Assembly (NCBI GenBank): GCA_002154585.1
Contig: MUNG01000020.1
Span: forward strand, 32,024-96,023
DNA length: 64,000 nt
Reading direction: 5' to 3'
DNA from: Streptomyces pseudogriseolus
Lineage (GTDB): Bacteria > Actinomycetota > Actinomycetes > Streptomycetales > Streptomycetaceae
Part shown: positions 50,774 to 59,806 of the stretch, piece after piece
Layout: every line of letters begins with the position of its first letter
Numbering within the stretch: position 1 is the first letter of the stretch
Notes under the pieces: model-generated
Seen by the model: the letters and a program-made list of their open reading frames with translations, nothing else
What the model was told of the DNA's origin: nothing
Databases searched by the model: none
Made by a program: the position numbers and the translations under genes

Positions 50774-52717
50774 CTAGCCGTCGAACCCGAGAACGGTGGT
50801 GAACTCGGCCGTCCCGTCGACGGATCCGCTGCCGACCAGCGTGGTGCTCGGCACCTTGCGCCCGAACCCGGGGGAGTACCAGCCCAGCGGCGGCCCGGTC
50901 TCACCCCGGTGCGCCCGCCAGGTGAGCCCGGCCGGCAGGTCGAGCACCGCCGAGCGGTCCTCGCCGTCCCGCGTCCAGGTGAGCCGCGCCCGGTTCCCGT
51001 CCAGCTCCGCCGTCACCGACGGACCGAGGTGGAACGCCAGACGCACCTCCCGGCGGTCGCCGCCCACCGTGTCGACCACCCGCACCTCGCCCCTGTCCCG
51101 GGCCACTTCCACCTGCCGCCGGTGGGTCAGCGGCAGGTAGCCGTCGTGCTCGGCGACCCAGCGGGCCGCCCTCTCCCCGCCGGCGTCCACCGCCAGTACC
51201 CGCGTCACCGCGTGCCGGGTCCACAGGAACGGGCCGCCGGACACCGACTGGTCCCGGCCGCCCGCCTCGAGCGTGTTGTGGCCGAGCGTGGACCGGAAGT
51301 AGCTCCGCCACTCGGGCTGTCCGTGGTAGCAGTACGTGCCGGGGTCGGCCAGCACGTCCACCCCGTCGTGCCGCACCTCCACGGACAGCGCGTCCGCGTG
51401 GGCGTGCGCGGCGATCGACAGGAAGCCGTGCGGCCCGCCGTCGCAGCGGCACCAGATCTCCCCGGGCCCCCGCAGCACGGTGAGCCCCGCGTCCGCGAAG
51501 TGGGCGGGCCGGCTCTCCGGACGGGCCACACCCGCGCCGTACGGCGTGACCAGCGACGCGAGCAGCGGGGTGCGGACATCGGCGCCCGGCACCCCGGGCC
51601 ACCAGGGGAGCCGGCCGAACACCGCCTCCCCGGTGGCCAGCAGCGACCCCCAGCGGTCGGTGTCCGGGCCGTCCAGCACCAGCCCGAACCCGTCGTCGGC
51701 GTCCCCCTGACGCGGCGGGCGCAGCCGGTTGTCGACCACGGCCGCGAGCGCGTCCGTCATCCTCAGCAGCACCAGCCGCGTCGTCGGCGGGACGGCCACA
51801 CCCGCGGCGTCCGCCTCGGCGAGCGCGGCCAGGCCCAGCTCCAGCACCAGCCCGTGGTACTCGCTCGCCAGCTCCCGGTTGATGCCGGACAGGAAGGTGT
51901 TGCCGCGCAGATGCCGGTCCAGGTCGCGCAGCGCGTCCGCCCGCCACCGCGGCGAGTACGGGAACCAGCCGAACGCGCAGGACGCGGCGAGCTGCCCGGC
52001 CGCCTCGGCGACCGCGTGGTTGTTCGCCGACGACCCCCGGCTGGGGAACGCGGCCAGCCACCGCTGGTGGTGCCAGATCTGGTCCAGCGCCGCCGGGTTC
52101 TCCTCGAACAGCGCGGGCGCGCCCGCCCAGCCGTCCAGCAGCCGGCGGACCCACACCCACGACAGCAGCCGGATGCCCAGCTCGATCCCGCTGACCCAGT
52201 GCGCGCCCCGCAGCGGCGGGTTGGCCTCCCACCACGACCGCAGATGCGCGGCCACCCGCTCCGCGTACCGGTCGTTCCCGGTGAGCGCGTACGCGGCGGC
52301 CAGCACGGTCAGGTACTGGTGCCGGGACGGCTCCCAGATCTGCTTGATGTCGCCGACCGTCTCCTCGTCCCGGTACGGCACGTCGAAGGCGTGCTCCAGC
52401 GGGGCGCGCCGCCCGGTCTTGGGGTCCCGCTGCCAGTCCGGGTCCGCCATGTCGTCGCGGACCACCCCGAAGAACTCGGCCCGCCCCGCCATCAGCCGGT
52501 CCGCCTCGGCGACCAGACGCTTCACCGCGTCCGGCGCCACCGCGTCGAGCGCGCCCCCGGGCAGCACGGCCGTGAACCGTACGCCCGTCACCGGCGGGCG
52601 CTCCGGCGGCGCCGACCGCCAGCGCCGGCGGCGCACCGCGTCGGCCGCCCGGCCGCCGGCCTCCCGCGGCCCCATCCGGGACAGCCGCCGCAGGTACCAC
52701 CCCGCGCCCATGCTCAT
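50774..52717 (-). CDS. heparinase II/III-alginate lyase family protein
   Basis: 647 residues. The N-terminal (alpha/alpha) toroid carries 'WVSGIELGIRLLSWVWVRRL', 'WLAAFPSRGSSANNHAVAEA' and 'NTFLSGINRELASEYHGLVL'. The C-terminal beta-sheet domain has 'HGFLSIAAHAHADALSVEVR' and 'DPGTYCYHGQPEWRSYFRST', where the lyase His/Tyr residues lie. No signal peptide is visible, so it may work in the cytoplasm on uronate units or leave by another route. The start overlaps the stop of the two-domain oxidoreductase; gene order oxidoreductase-heparinase is common in exopolysaccharide clusters. Confidence 0.87.
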   Translation of the reverse strand: MSMGAGWYLRRLSRMGPREAGGRAADAVRRRRWRSAPPERPPVTGVRFTAVLPGGALDAVAPDAVKRLVAEADRLMAGRAEFFGVVRDDMADPDWQRDPKTGRRAPLEHAFDVPYRDEETVGDIKQIWEPSRHQYLTVLAAAYALTGNDRYAERVAAHLRSWWEANPPLRGAHWVSGIELGIRLLSWVWVRRLLDGWAGAPALFEENPAALDQIWHHQRWLAAFPSRGSSANNHAVAEAAGQLAASCAFGWFPYSPRWRADALRDLDRHLRGNTFLSGINRELASEYHGLVLELGLAALAEADAAGVAVPPTTRLVLLRMTDALAAVVDNRLRPPRQGDADDGFGLVLDGPDTDRWGSLLATGEAVFGRLPWWPGVPGADVRTPLLASLVTPYGAGVARPESRPAHFADAGLTVLRGPGEIWCRCDGGPHGFLSIAAHAHADALSVEVRHDGVDVLADPGTYCYHGQPEWRSYFRSTLGHNTLEAGGRDQSVSGGPFLWTRHAVTRVLAVDAGGERAARWVAEHDGYLPLTHRRQVEVARDRGEVRVVDTVGGDRREVRLAFHLGPSVTAELDGNRARLTWTRDGEDRSAVLDLPAGLTWRAHRGETGPPLGWYSPGFGRKVPSTTLVGSGSVDGTAEFTTVLGFDG

Positions 52718-54915
52718 CGCGCCCCCGCCAGGGTGACCGGGACACCGCTCGCCAGCGCCGTGCGCACGGCGAGCGTGGCCGTCGTCGTCGCGGCCAGCGA
52801 CTCCAGCGGCACCGGCATCGGCCCGCCGGTCCGCACGGCCTTCACGAACGCCGCCAGCTCCGCGTTCTGCCCCTTGTCCCGCGCCTTCGGCAGCCGGGAG
52901 CCGACCCACTGCCGGCGCCGGCCGTCGTGCACGGCGGCCCGCACGAAGTCGTCGAGCCGCAGCACCTTGTTGTCCGCGATGAGGTCCAGCGTCTCCTTCG
53001 GGAAGGACGCCGGTCCCGAGGTGACGTAGCTGATGGTGGCCGTGGAACCGTCCGGGTAGCCCAGCACGATCTGGAGGTCCTCGCCGCCGGCCGGGGCGGC
53101 CGCGTACACCGACACCGGGTCGGCGTCCAGGAGCCAGCTCGCGGTGTCGACGAAGTGCCCGCCCTCCCCGGCGAACCGCGACCCCTCCGTGTCCTGCCGC
53201 AGATACCAGCTGCCGTGCTCCAGCCGGCCCGCGTTGACCAGGTAGCGCAGGCTCGCCGGGCCGCCACGGACGCCGAACCGCTCCTTGGCCTCCCGCAGCA
53301 GCGGAGCGAACCGGCGGTTGAAGCCCACCTGGATCCGGTCGTTGCCGGACTCCTCCACCGCCGCCAGCACCCCGGCCAGCTCCTCCTCGGTGAGCGCCAG
53401 CGGCTTCTCCACGAACACCGCCTTGCCCGCGAGCAGCGCCCGCCGGGTCAGCTCGGCGTGCGAGCTGTGCCGGGTCACCACGAACACCGCGTCCACGGCC
53501 GGGTCCCCGAGCACCGCGTCCAGGTCGGTGGTGGCCTTCCCGAAGCCGAACTTGCGCTGCGCGTTGGCCGCGGACAGCGCCGTGGTGGTGACCACCGTGG
53601 ACAGCTCCACGCCGTCACGCCCGGTCAGATGCGGCAGCAGCATCGACGAGGCGTAGTTCCCCGCGCCGACGAACGCGAGCCGCACCGGGCCGGAGCGCCG
53701 CGCGGCACCCGTCCGGCCGGACGGCCGCGGCACCTCGGGCACCTTGGGCACCGTCACCTGCGGCGCCTCGGCGGCGGGTGCGTCGTCGGACGCGGGCGTG
53801 TACCGGAACAGCACGGCCACCGCCTTGAGTTCGCCCTCCTCGAGCCGCCGGTAGGTCTCCACGGCGTCCTCGAAATCGGCGACGTGCGACACCAGCGGCT
53901 CCACGTCGACGCTGCCCCGGGCGATCAGGTCGAGGAAGCACGCCAGATTGCGGCGCTCGGTCCAGCGGACGTAGCCGATCGGGTAGTCGCGGCCCTGGAG
54001 TTCGTACTCCGGGTCGTAGCGCCCGGGCCCGTAGCTGCGGGAGAAGCGGACGTCGAGTTCCTTCTCGTAGTACGCGTTCCACGGCAGGTCGAGCCGGCAC
54101 TTGCCGATGTCGATCACCCGGCCGCGGTCCCGGCACAGCCGCGCGGCCAGCTCGACCGGCTGGTTGCTGCTCCCGCCGGCCGCCAGATACACCTGGTCCA
54201 CGCCCATCCCGCCGGTGAGTTCGACGACCGCGCTCTCCACGCTCGCCGAGCCCGGGTCGCCGCAGGCCGCCGCGCCCAGCCGCTCCGCCAGCTCGCAGCG
54301 CGCCGGGTCGGGGTCCACTCCGACCACCCGCACCCCGGAGGCGTTCAGCAGCTGCGTCACCAGCTGCCCGATCAGGCCCAGCCCGATCACCAAAGCCACC
54401 TCGCCGAGCCGCGACTCGCCCTGCCGCACGCCCTGCAACGCGATCGACCCGACCGTGCCGAACGCCGCGTGCCGCGCCGCGACCCCGTCCGGGACCGGGA
54501 CGTACAGGTTCTTCGGCACCCAGTTCAGCTCGGCGTGCAGCGCGTGCTCGTTGCCCGCGCACGCCACCAGGTCGCCCGCCTTCACGTCGTCGATCCCGGC
54601 GCCGACCTGCTCCACCACCCCGCACAGCGAATAGCCCAGCGGCGTGTAGGAGTCGAGCTTGCCCATCACCTTGCGGTACGTGGCGGGCACCCCGTTGGCC
54701 GCGACGCTCTGCACCACCTTCGCCACCTGGTCGGGACGCGACCGCGCCTTGCCCAGCATCGACATGCCGGCCTCGGACACCTTCATCAGCTCGGTGCCGG
54801 TGGAGATCAGCGAGAAGGCGCTGCGCACCAGCACCCCGCCCGGCTTGCAGCCCGGCACCGGCACGTCGAGCAGCGCCAGCTCACCGCTCTTGTAGTTCTG
54901 CACTACCTGCTTCAC
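52714..54915 (-). CDS. two-domain oxidoreductase: zinc-type alcohol dehydrogenase fused to Gfo/Idh/MocA dehydrogenase
   Basis: 733 residues. Domain 1 (~1-355) is a medium-chain dehydrogenase with 'STGTELMKVSEAG', 'GDLVACAGNEHALHAELNWV' and Rossmann motif 'ALVIGLGLIGQLVTQLL'. Domain 2 (~395-733) is Gfo/Idh/MocA with 'VRLAFVGAGNYASSMLLPHL', 'AVFVEKPLALTEEEL' and 'GEGGHFVDTASWLLDADP'. The fusion is usual for sugar clusters next to heparinase-like genes and is thought to oxidise or epimerise sugar intermediates. GTG 54915 has GAGGAA 6 bases upstream. Confidence 0.88.
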   Translation of the reverse strand: MKQVVQNYKSGELALLDVPVPGCKPGGVLVRSAFSLISTGTELMKVSEAGMSMLGKARSRPDQVAKVVQSVAANGVPATYRKVMGKLDSYTPLGYSLCGVVEQVGAGIDDVKAGDLVACAGNEHALHAELNWVPKNLYVPVPDGVAARHAAFGTVGSIALQGVRQGESRLGEVALVIGLGLIGQLVTQLLNASGVRVVGVDPDPARCELAERLGAAACGDPGSASVESAVVELTGGMGVDQVYLAAGGSSNQPVELAARLCRDRGRVIDIGKCRLDLPWNAYYEKELDVRFSRSYGPGRYDPEYELQGRDYPIGYVRWTERRNLACFLDLIARGSVDVEPLVSHVADFEDAVETYRRLEEGELKAVAVLFRYTPASDDAPAAEAPQVTVPKVPEVPRPSGRTGAARRSGPVRLAFVGAGNYASSMLLPHLTGRDGVELSTVVTTTALSAANAQRKFGFGKATTDLDAVLGDPAVDAVFVVTRHSSHAELTRRALLAGKAVFVEKPLALTEEELAGVLAAVEESGNDRIQVGFNRRFAPLLREAKERFGVRGGPASLRYLVNAGRLEHGSWYLRQDTEGSRFAGEGGHFVDTASWLLDADPVSVYAAAPAGGEDLQIVLGYPDGSTATISYVTSGPASFPKETLDLIADNKVLRLDDFVRAAVHDGRRRQWVGSRLPKARDKGQNAELAAFVKAVRTGGPMPVPLESLAATTTATLAVRTALASGVPVTLAGAR

Positions 54916-54932
54916 GGAAGTTCCTCTTGTCT

Positions 54933-56870
54933 CTACGCCGTCGAGGTGGGGGAGTCGTGGCCGGCCCTGGAGGTCGCGTCGCGGTACCAGTGCTCGAGGG
55001 TCAGCACGTGCCAGAGGTGCTTGGAGTGGTCCCGCTGCCCGGCCGCGTCCTCGGCGACCATGCGCGCCAGCGCGTCCTCGCGCAGGAAGCCGGAGCGGAC
55101 CAGCAGCCCGTCGTGCACCACCTCCCGCACCAGCGGCGCGAGGTCCCGGCTCATCCAGGCCCGCAGCGGGGCGCTGAACAGGCCCTTGGGCCGGTACACG
55201 ATCTCCTTCGGCAGCACCGTCGTGGCCGCCTCCTTCAGCACCGCCTTGCCCTGCCGTCCGGCGATCTTGCGCGCGCCGGGCACCGCGAACGCCGCCCTGA
55301 CCACCTCGACGTCCACGTACGGCACCCGCACCTCCGTCGACGCGGCCATGCTCGACCGGTCGGTGTAGGCGAGGTTGAGGCCCGGCAGGAACATCCGGGC
55401 GTCCGCCAGGCACATGCGGTTCACGAAGTCGTCGAGGGCGTTGTCGTGGTAGACGTCGGCGTGCTCGGTCAGCACGTCGTCCACCGCCGGGGCCAGGTCC
55501 GGGTCGAGCAGCCCGATCAGCTCCTCGCGGTCGTACAGGGTGTAGCTGCGGCGGAACGCGGTCTCCTCCGGCAGACCCGCGAACGTCAGGAACCGCTTGG
55601 CGAACCGCACCGACCGCAGCCCCCGCCGGCGGGTGGCGACCGGCAGCCGGTCCACGGCGGCGGCCACCGAGTGCCGCACCGGCCCCGGCACCCGCCGGTA
55701 GCGCACCGCGATCAGGTTCGCCAGGTGCTTGCGGTACCCGGCGAACAGCTCGTCGGCGCCCATCCCCGACAGCATCACCTTCACCCCGGCCTCCCGGGCG
55801 GCCGAGCAGATCAGGAAGGTGTTGATCGCCGCCGGGTCGCCGACCGGCTCGTCCAGGTGGTACGTCATCCGCGGCAGCAGCTCCTGCACGTCCGGGGCGA
55901 TCTCGATCTCCCGCAGATCCACCCCGAACCGCTCCGCCACCCGGCGGGCGTAGCGCAGGTCGTCCGGCATCGCCTCGAACCGCGCGTCCTCGGCCCGGAA
56001 CCCGATCGTGTACGCGGGGATGCCGGGCCGGTCGCGGGCCGCCAGCGCGGTCAGATAGCTGGAGTCCAGGCCGCCGGACAGGAACGTCGCCACCGGCACG
56101 TCGGACAGCAGATGGCGCCGTGTCGACTCCTCCACCACGGCCGCCAGATCCGGCACGTCCCCGGACCGCGCCCGCTCCTGCCCCTCGGCGGCCACCTCCC
56201 GCAGATCCCAGAACCGCCCGCGCCGCACCGAGCCGTCCGGGCGGCACGACAGCCAGGTCCCCGGCGGAAGCTTCTCCGCCCCCCGGAACGCGCACCGCGA
56301 GTCCGGCACCCAGTAGTACAGCAGCGAGGCGACCAGCGCCGCCGGGTCCACCTCCAGCGACCCGCCGGTCACCGCCGCGAGCGCCTTCAGCTCCGACGCG
56401 AACACGAGCCCTTCGCCGCGCCGCAGCAGGAACAGCGGCTTGATGCCCAACTGGTCGCGGGCCAGCACCAGTTCACCGGTCCGCTCGTCGAAGATCCCGA
56501 ACGCGAACATGCCGCGCAGCCGGGGCAGGCAGTCCGTGCCCCAGCGCCGCCATGCCTCCAGCAGCACCTCGGTGTCCGAGGTGCCCCGGAACCGCACCCC
56601 GGCGCCCTCCAGTTCGGCCCGCAGCTCCGGCGCGTTGTACAGCTCGCCATTGTACGTCAGCGCCAGACCGTCCGACACCATCGGCTGGGCGCCGGTGCCG
56701 GACAGGTCGAGGATGGCGAGCCTGCGGTGCCCGAGGTGCACCTCGCCGTCGCCCAGGGAGTGGGCGTAGGTGCCGGACCCGTCCGGGCCGCGGTGGGCGA
56801 GGGTCTCGGTGAGCCGGTCGGTGACCGCCTTGCCGTCCGGCCACCGGTACGTGCCTGCGATGCCGCACAT
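54933..56870 (-). CDS. asnB: asparagine synthase (glutamine-hydrolysing) family amidotransferase
   Basis: 645 residues. The N-terminal class II glutaminase starts at Cys2 ('CGIAGTYRWPDG', then 'AHRGPDGSGTY', 'LTYNGELYN'). The C-terminal synthetase has the ATP pyrophosphatase loop 'VATFLSGGLDSSYLTALAAR' and 'LSGMGADELFAGYRKHL'. Within polysaccharide operons such enzymes are proposed to turn a uronic-acid carboxylate into an amide rather than to make asparagine. The nearby GDP-mannose dehydrogenase-like gene would supply that uronate. Three bases separate it from the Wzz-like gene. Confidence 0.9.
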   Translation of the reverse strand: MCGIAGTYRWPDGKAVTDRLTETLAHRGPDGSGTYAHSLGDGEVHLGHRRLAILDLSGTGAQPMVSDGLALTYNGELYNAPELRAELEGAGVRFRGTSDTEVLLEAWRRWGTDCLPRLRGMFAFGIFDERTGELVLARDQLGIKPLFLLRRGEGLVFASELKALAAVTGGSLEVDPAALVASLLYYWVPDSRCAFRGAEKLPPGTWLSCRPDGSVRRGRFWDLREVAAEGQERARSGDVPDLAAVVEESTRRHLLSDVPVATFLSGGLDSSYLTALAARDRPGIPAYTIGFRAEDARFEAMPDDLRYARRVAERFGVDLREIEIAPDVQELLPRMTYHLDEPVGDPAAINTFLICSAAREAGVKVMLSGMGADELFAGYRKHLANLIAVRYRRVPGPVRHSVAAAVDRLPVATRRRGLRSVRFAKRFLTFAGLPEETAFRRSYTLYDREELIGLLDPDLAPAVDDVLTEHADVYHDNALDDFVNRMCLADARMFLPGLNLAYTDRSSMAASTEVRVPYVDVEVVRAAFAVPGARKIAGRQGKAVLKEAATTVLPKEIVYRPKGLFSAPLRAWMSRDLAPLVREVVHDGLLVRSGFLREDALARMVAEDAAGQRDHSKHLWHVLTLEHWYRDATSRAGHDSPTSTA

Positions 56871-56873
56871 GAG

Positions 56874-58433
56874 CTACCGCGCCTCCTGGTCGCTGTCCGG
56901 GATCCGCGCCGCCCACATCGGCAGCCGTTCCGTGCGCCGCGGCCCGTCGGCCACGGCCTGCACGGCGTGCGATCCGCTTCCGCCGTTCTGCCGGGCCGGC
57001 CGTCCCTCGCGGACCCGCGGCACCGGGAACGGCCCGTCCCACAGCGTCCCGTCCGTCCGGTCCCGGGGATCCGGGTCGACCAGCACCACGCCCGCCACCT
57101 CCACACGCCGGTCGGCGAGCTGCCGCGCCACGGTGTGCAGCCACGCCGTGGTGCCGTGCCCGGCGGCCACCACCAGCACGGCCCGGCCTGCCAGGTCGGC
57201 GAGGTCGGACCAGGCCGCGCCCGGCGCCACGGAGGCCACGCCGATCCGGCGCCGGTCGGACGGCAGGGCCGCGGCCCGCTCCACCCCGACCACCTCCACG
57301 TCGCCCGGCTTCGACCGGCGTCCGGCCGGGCCGTGCCGGGGCAGGGCGTCCACCACGACCACCGGCTCGTCCGCCGCCAGCGTCCGCCCCAGGTCCAGGG
57401 CGATCACGCCCGCCCCGCGCGCACAGCCCAGTTCCAGCAGCGCCAGCGGCTCCGAGGAGCCGCGCACCGTACGGGCCAGGGAGGAGGTGAGCCGGGTCCG
57501 CGCCGCATGCCGGCGCTTGCGCCGCCCCGGCAGGCCCCGCCGCAGCGCGGACCGGGACAGCTCGGCGGTGACCGAGGCGCCCAGGTGCCGCGCGATGTCC
57601 CGGCGCAGCACCGGGCGGTCGCCCACCACCGAGGCGACCGCGGCGACCACGAGGCCCAGCACCAGGCCGAGGACCAGCCCGATGCCGCCGTTCGTGGCGA
57701 CGGCACGCGGCAGCGAGTGCTTCACGGTGTGCGGGGCGTCCACGATCTGCGTGCCCGCGATCAGCCGGGGCGTGCCCACCCGGGCCTCCGCGGCCCGCTG
57801 CGAGAAGTCGCTGATCCGGGAGCTGAGTTCGGCGCGGCGGGCGAACAGCGTCTCCAGGTTCGCCGACTCCTCAGGGCTGCCCTCCGGCGGCCCGTCGCCG
57901 ATCGCCTTGTTCACCTCGTCGAGTTCCTTCTGCATGCGGTCGCGCTGCGCGAGCAGCGTCGAGGCGTCGGCGGCCGCCGCCTGCTTGATCCGCCGCACGT
58001 GGTCCGCGACGAACGCCTCGGCCACCGCGTCGGCGCGCGCCACCGCCTCCTCGCCGGTCTCACCCGTGGCCTTGATCTCCATCAGGTTGTTGGTCAGTCC
58101 GGCGCCCGCGTAGTCCTCCATGAAGTCCTCGGCGCTCTCCGAGGAGTTCAGGGACGTCAGGGCCGCGTCGGCGATCCGCGTGGTGTGCAGCAGCGCCACG
58201 TCGGTGCGGATCAGCGTGCCGGGGTCGTTGGGCTGGTCGTCCTGGTGCGCGACCAGCACCTTGGTCACGGCGGTCGGCGGCGGGGGCAGCAGCACCGCCA
58301 CCGCCACCCCGAGCAGCAGCCCAAGCAGCGCCAGGCAGCCCCACAGGCGGCGGCGTCTGCGCACCGACACCACCAGGGCCTGGAGATCCAGCAGGGGAGC
58401 GGCGGCCGCCGGCTCCGCTGTCGTACTCGTCAT
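56874..58433 (-). CDS. Wzz-like chain-length protein with degenerate tyrosine-kinase domain (copy 1)
   Basis: 519 residues. Helix 1 (~31-51), an extracytoplasmic coiled region (~55-245) with 'AAAADASTLLAQRDRMQKEL', helix 2 (~248-270, 'IGLVLGLVLGLVVAAVASVV'), and a cytoplasmic ~240-residue tail. The tail has a BY-kinase-like layout, but the Walker A position reads 'CARGAGVIALDLGRTLA', without GKS/T, so ATP hydrolysis is unlikely. It probably sets chain length or recruits partners. Overlaps the next Wzz-like gene by four bases. Confidence 0.8.
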   Translation of the reverse strand: MTSTTAEPAAAAPLLDLQALVVSVRRRRRLWGCLALLGLLLGVAVAVLLPPPPTAVTKVLVAHQDDQPNDPGTLIRTDVALLHTTRIADAALTSLNSSESAEDFMEDYAGAGLTNNLMEIKATGETGEEAVARADAVAEAFVADHVRRIKQAAAADASTLLAQRDRMQKELDEVNKAIGDGPPEGSPEESANLETLFARRAELSSRISDFSQRAAEARVGTPRLIAGTQIVDAPHTVKHSLPRAVATNGGIGLVLGLVLGLVVAAVASVVGDRPVLRRDIARHLGASVTAELSRSALRRGLPGRRKRRHAARTRLTSSLARTVRGSSEPLALLELGCARGAGVIALDLGRTLAADEPVVVVDALPRHGPAGRRSKPGDVEVVGVERAAALPSDRRRIGVASVAPGAAWSDLADLAGRAVLVVAAGHGTTAWLHTVARQLADRRVEVAGVVLVDPDPRDRTDGTLWDGPFPVPRVREGRPARQNGGSGSHAVQAVADGPRRTERLPMWAARIPDSDQEAR

Positions 58434-59806
58434 CGCGCACCTCCCCGCGCGCCGTCGCCGAGGGCGAGCGCCGGGGCGGCGGCCTCCCGCGGCGGGCCGG
58501 CGGACCGCGCCGGACGCGCCGGACGGGTCCGGACCGCGTCGGCCACGACGATGCCGACGACGTCGTGGCCCGCGTCCGCGCACGCCTCGGCGACACCGGC
58601 CAGTTCGGCGCCGGTGCGGCTGCCCGCGCCCAGCACGACCAGGACCCCCGACTCCTCCCCGCGGTCGGGCACCAGCGGCGCCTCGGCGGACACCTCCGTC
58701 ACCCGCAGCAGCGGGTCACCCCCCGCCTCCTCCGCCAGCCGCTCGGCGGCCCGCAGGGCGACGGGGTCGTCGTCGGCCACGACGAGCAGCAGCCGCCGCG
58801 CGCCCGGCACCAGTTCGCGGATCCGCCCGCACACCCGCCGGTACCGGATGCCGAGGCTCGCCTCGTCCCCGGCGGTGGGCGGGGCCGGCGCGTTCCAGGG
58901 CGTGTCCACCCCCAGCAGCCGGCGGAGCCGCTGCCGGGCGCCGCCGCCCTCCGGCCGGAGCGCGCCCCGCCGCACGGCCACGTCGACGCCGCCCAGCAGC
59001 CCGGACCCGAGCGCGGCGGCGATCTCCCGCTCGGAGCGCGGCCGGCGGTTCGCCCGGGCCGCGGTGAGATGCCCGACGACCGCCAGCAGGAAGAACAGCA
59101 CCGCCCCGGCGGCGATCAGCTGCACCCGGGTCGGCGGGGCCTCCCCGGACGGCTCGGCCGCCGGACCCATCACGACCAGCCGGGAGCCGGCCGCGGTCGA
59201 ACCGGCCTGGTCCAGTTTGCCGACCGCCTCCTGGAGGGCGGTGCGCAGCTTCGCCAGCTCCGTGCGGGTCTGCACGCTCTCCACGGTCCGGCCGGGGTCG
59301 GCGGAGTCGGCCAGCTCGGTGATGCGGCGGCTGGTGGTGAGCACCATCTGCCGCAGCTGGTCGGGGCCGGCCGCCGCCGTCGGGTCGGCGGTGTCGTCGA
59401 CGATCCGCGCGGAGAACGCCACGAACTGCCGCGCCAGTTCGTCCGCGAGCCGCCGGGCCTTCGCGGGGCTCTCGGCGGTCCCGGAGATCTTGATGATGTT
59501 GCCGTTGGTCACCTTGGCGCGCACCCGCTCGCGCAGCTCCTCGCCGTCGACCCCGGCCCAGCGGAGCTCGGCGGCCGTACGGTCGGTCACCACCGTGCTG
59601 GTGGCGATCTCCGCCTGGGTCAGCAGCACACGCTCCTCCCAGGCGCCCGGCAGCAGCACCGACGCCGACGTGGTGAAGCGCGGCGGGAACACCAGGGAGG
59701 CGCCGAAGCCGGTCAGCGCCCCCAGCACGACCAGGACCGTCAGCAGCCGGCCGCGCCTGCGGAGCATCCGCCCGATGGTGACCAGGCGTATCGCGTCATC
59801 GCTCAA
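58430..59806 (-). CDS. Wzz-like chain-length protein with degenerate kinase domain (copy 2)
   Basis: 458 residues, same plan as the adjacent gene. Helix 1 (~20-38, 'LLTVLVVLGALTGFGASLVF'), Wzz extracytoplasmic region with 'TSASVLLPGAWEERVLLTQA' and 'IIKISGTAESPAKARRLADE', helix 2 (~232-250), then a cytoplasmic domain whose P-loop position is 'LLLVVADDDPVALRAAERL', again without a Walker A. Two different non-kinase Wzz proteins in tandem suggest a heteromeric regulator. Confidence 0.8.
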   Translation of the reverse strand: MSDDAIRLVTIGRMLRRRGRLLTVLVVLGALTGFGASLVFPPRFTTSASVLLPGAWEERVLLTQAEIATSTVVTDRTAAELRWAGVDGEELRERVRAKVTNGNIIKISGTAESPAKARRLADELARQFVAFSARIVDDTADPTAAAGPDQLRQMVLTTSRRITELADSADPGRTVESVQTRTELAKLRTALQEAVGKLDQAGSTAAGSRLVVMGPAAEPSGEAPPTRVQLIAAGAVLFFLLAVVGHLTAARANRRPRSEREIAAALGSGLLGGVDVAVRRGALRPEGGGARQRLRRLLGVDTPWNAPAPPTAGDEASLGIRYRRVCGRIRELVPGARRLLLVVADDDPVALRAAERLAEEAGGDPLLRVTEVSAEAPLVPDRGEESGVLVVLGAGSRTGAELAGVAEACADAGHDVVGIVVADAVRTRPARPARSAGPPREAAAPALALGDGARGGAR

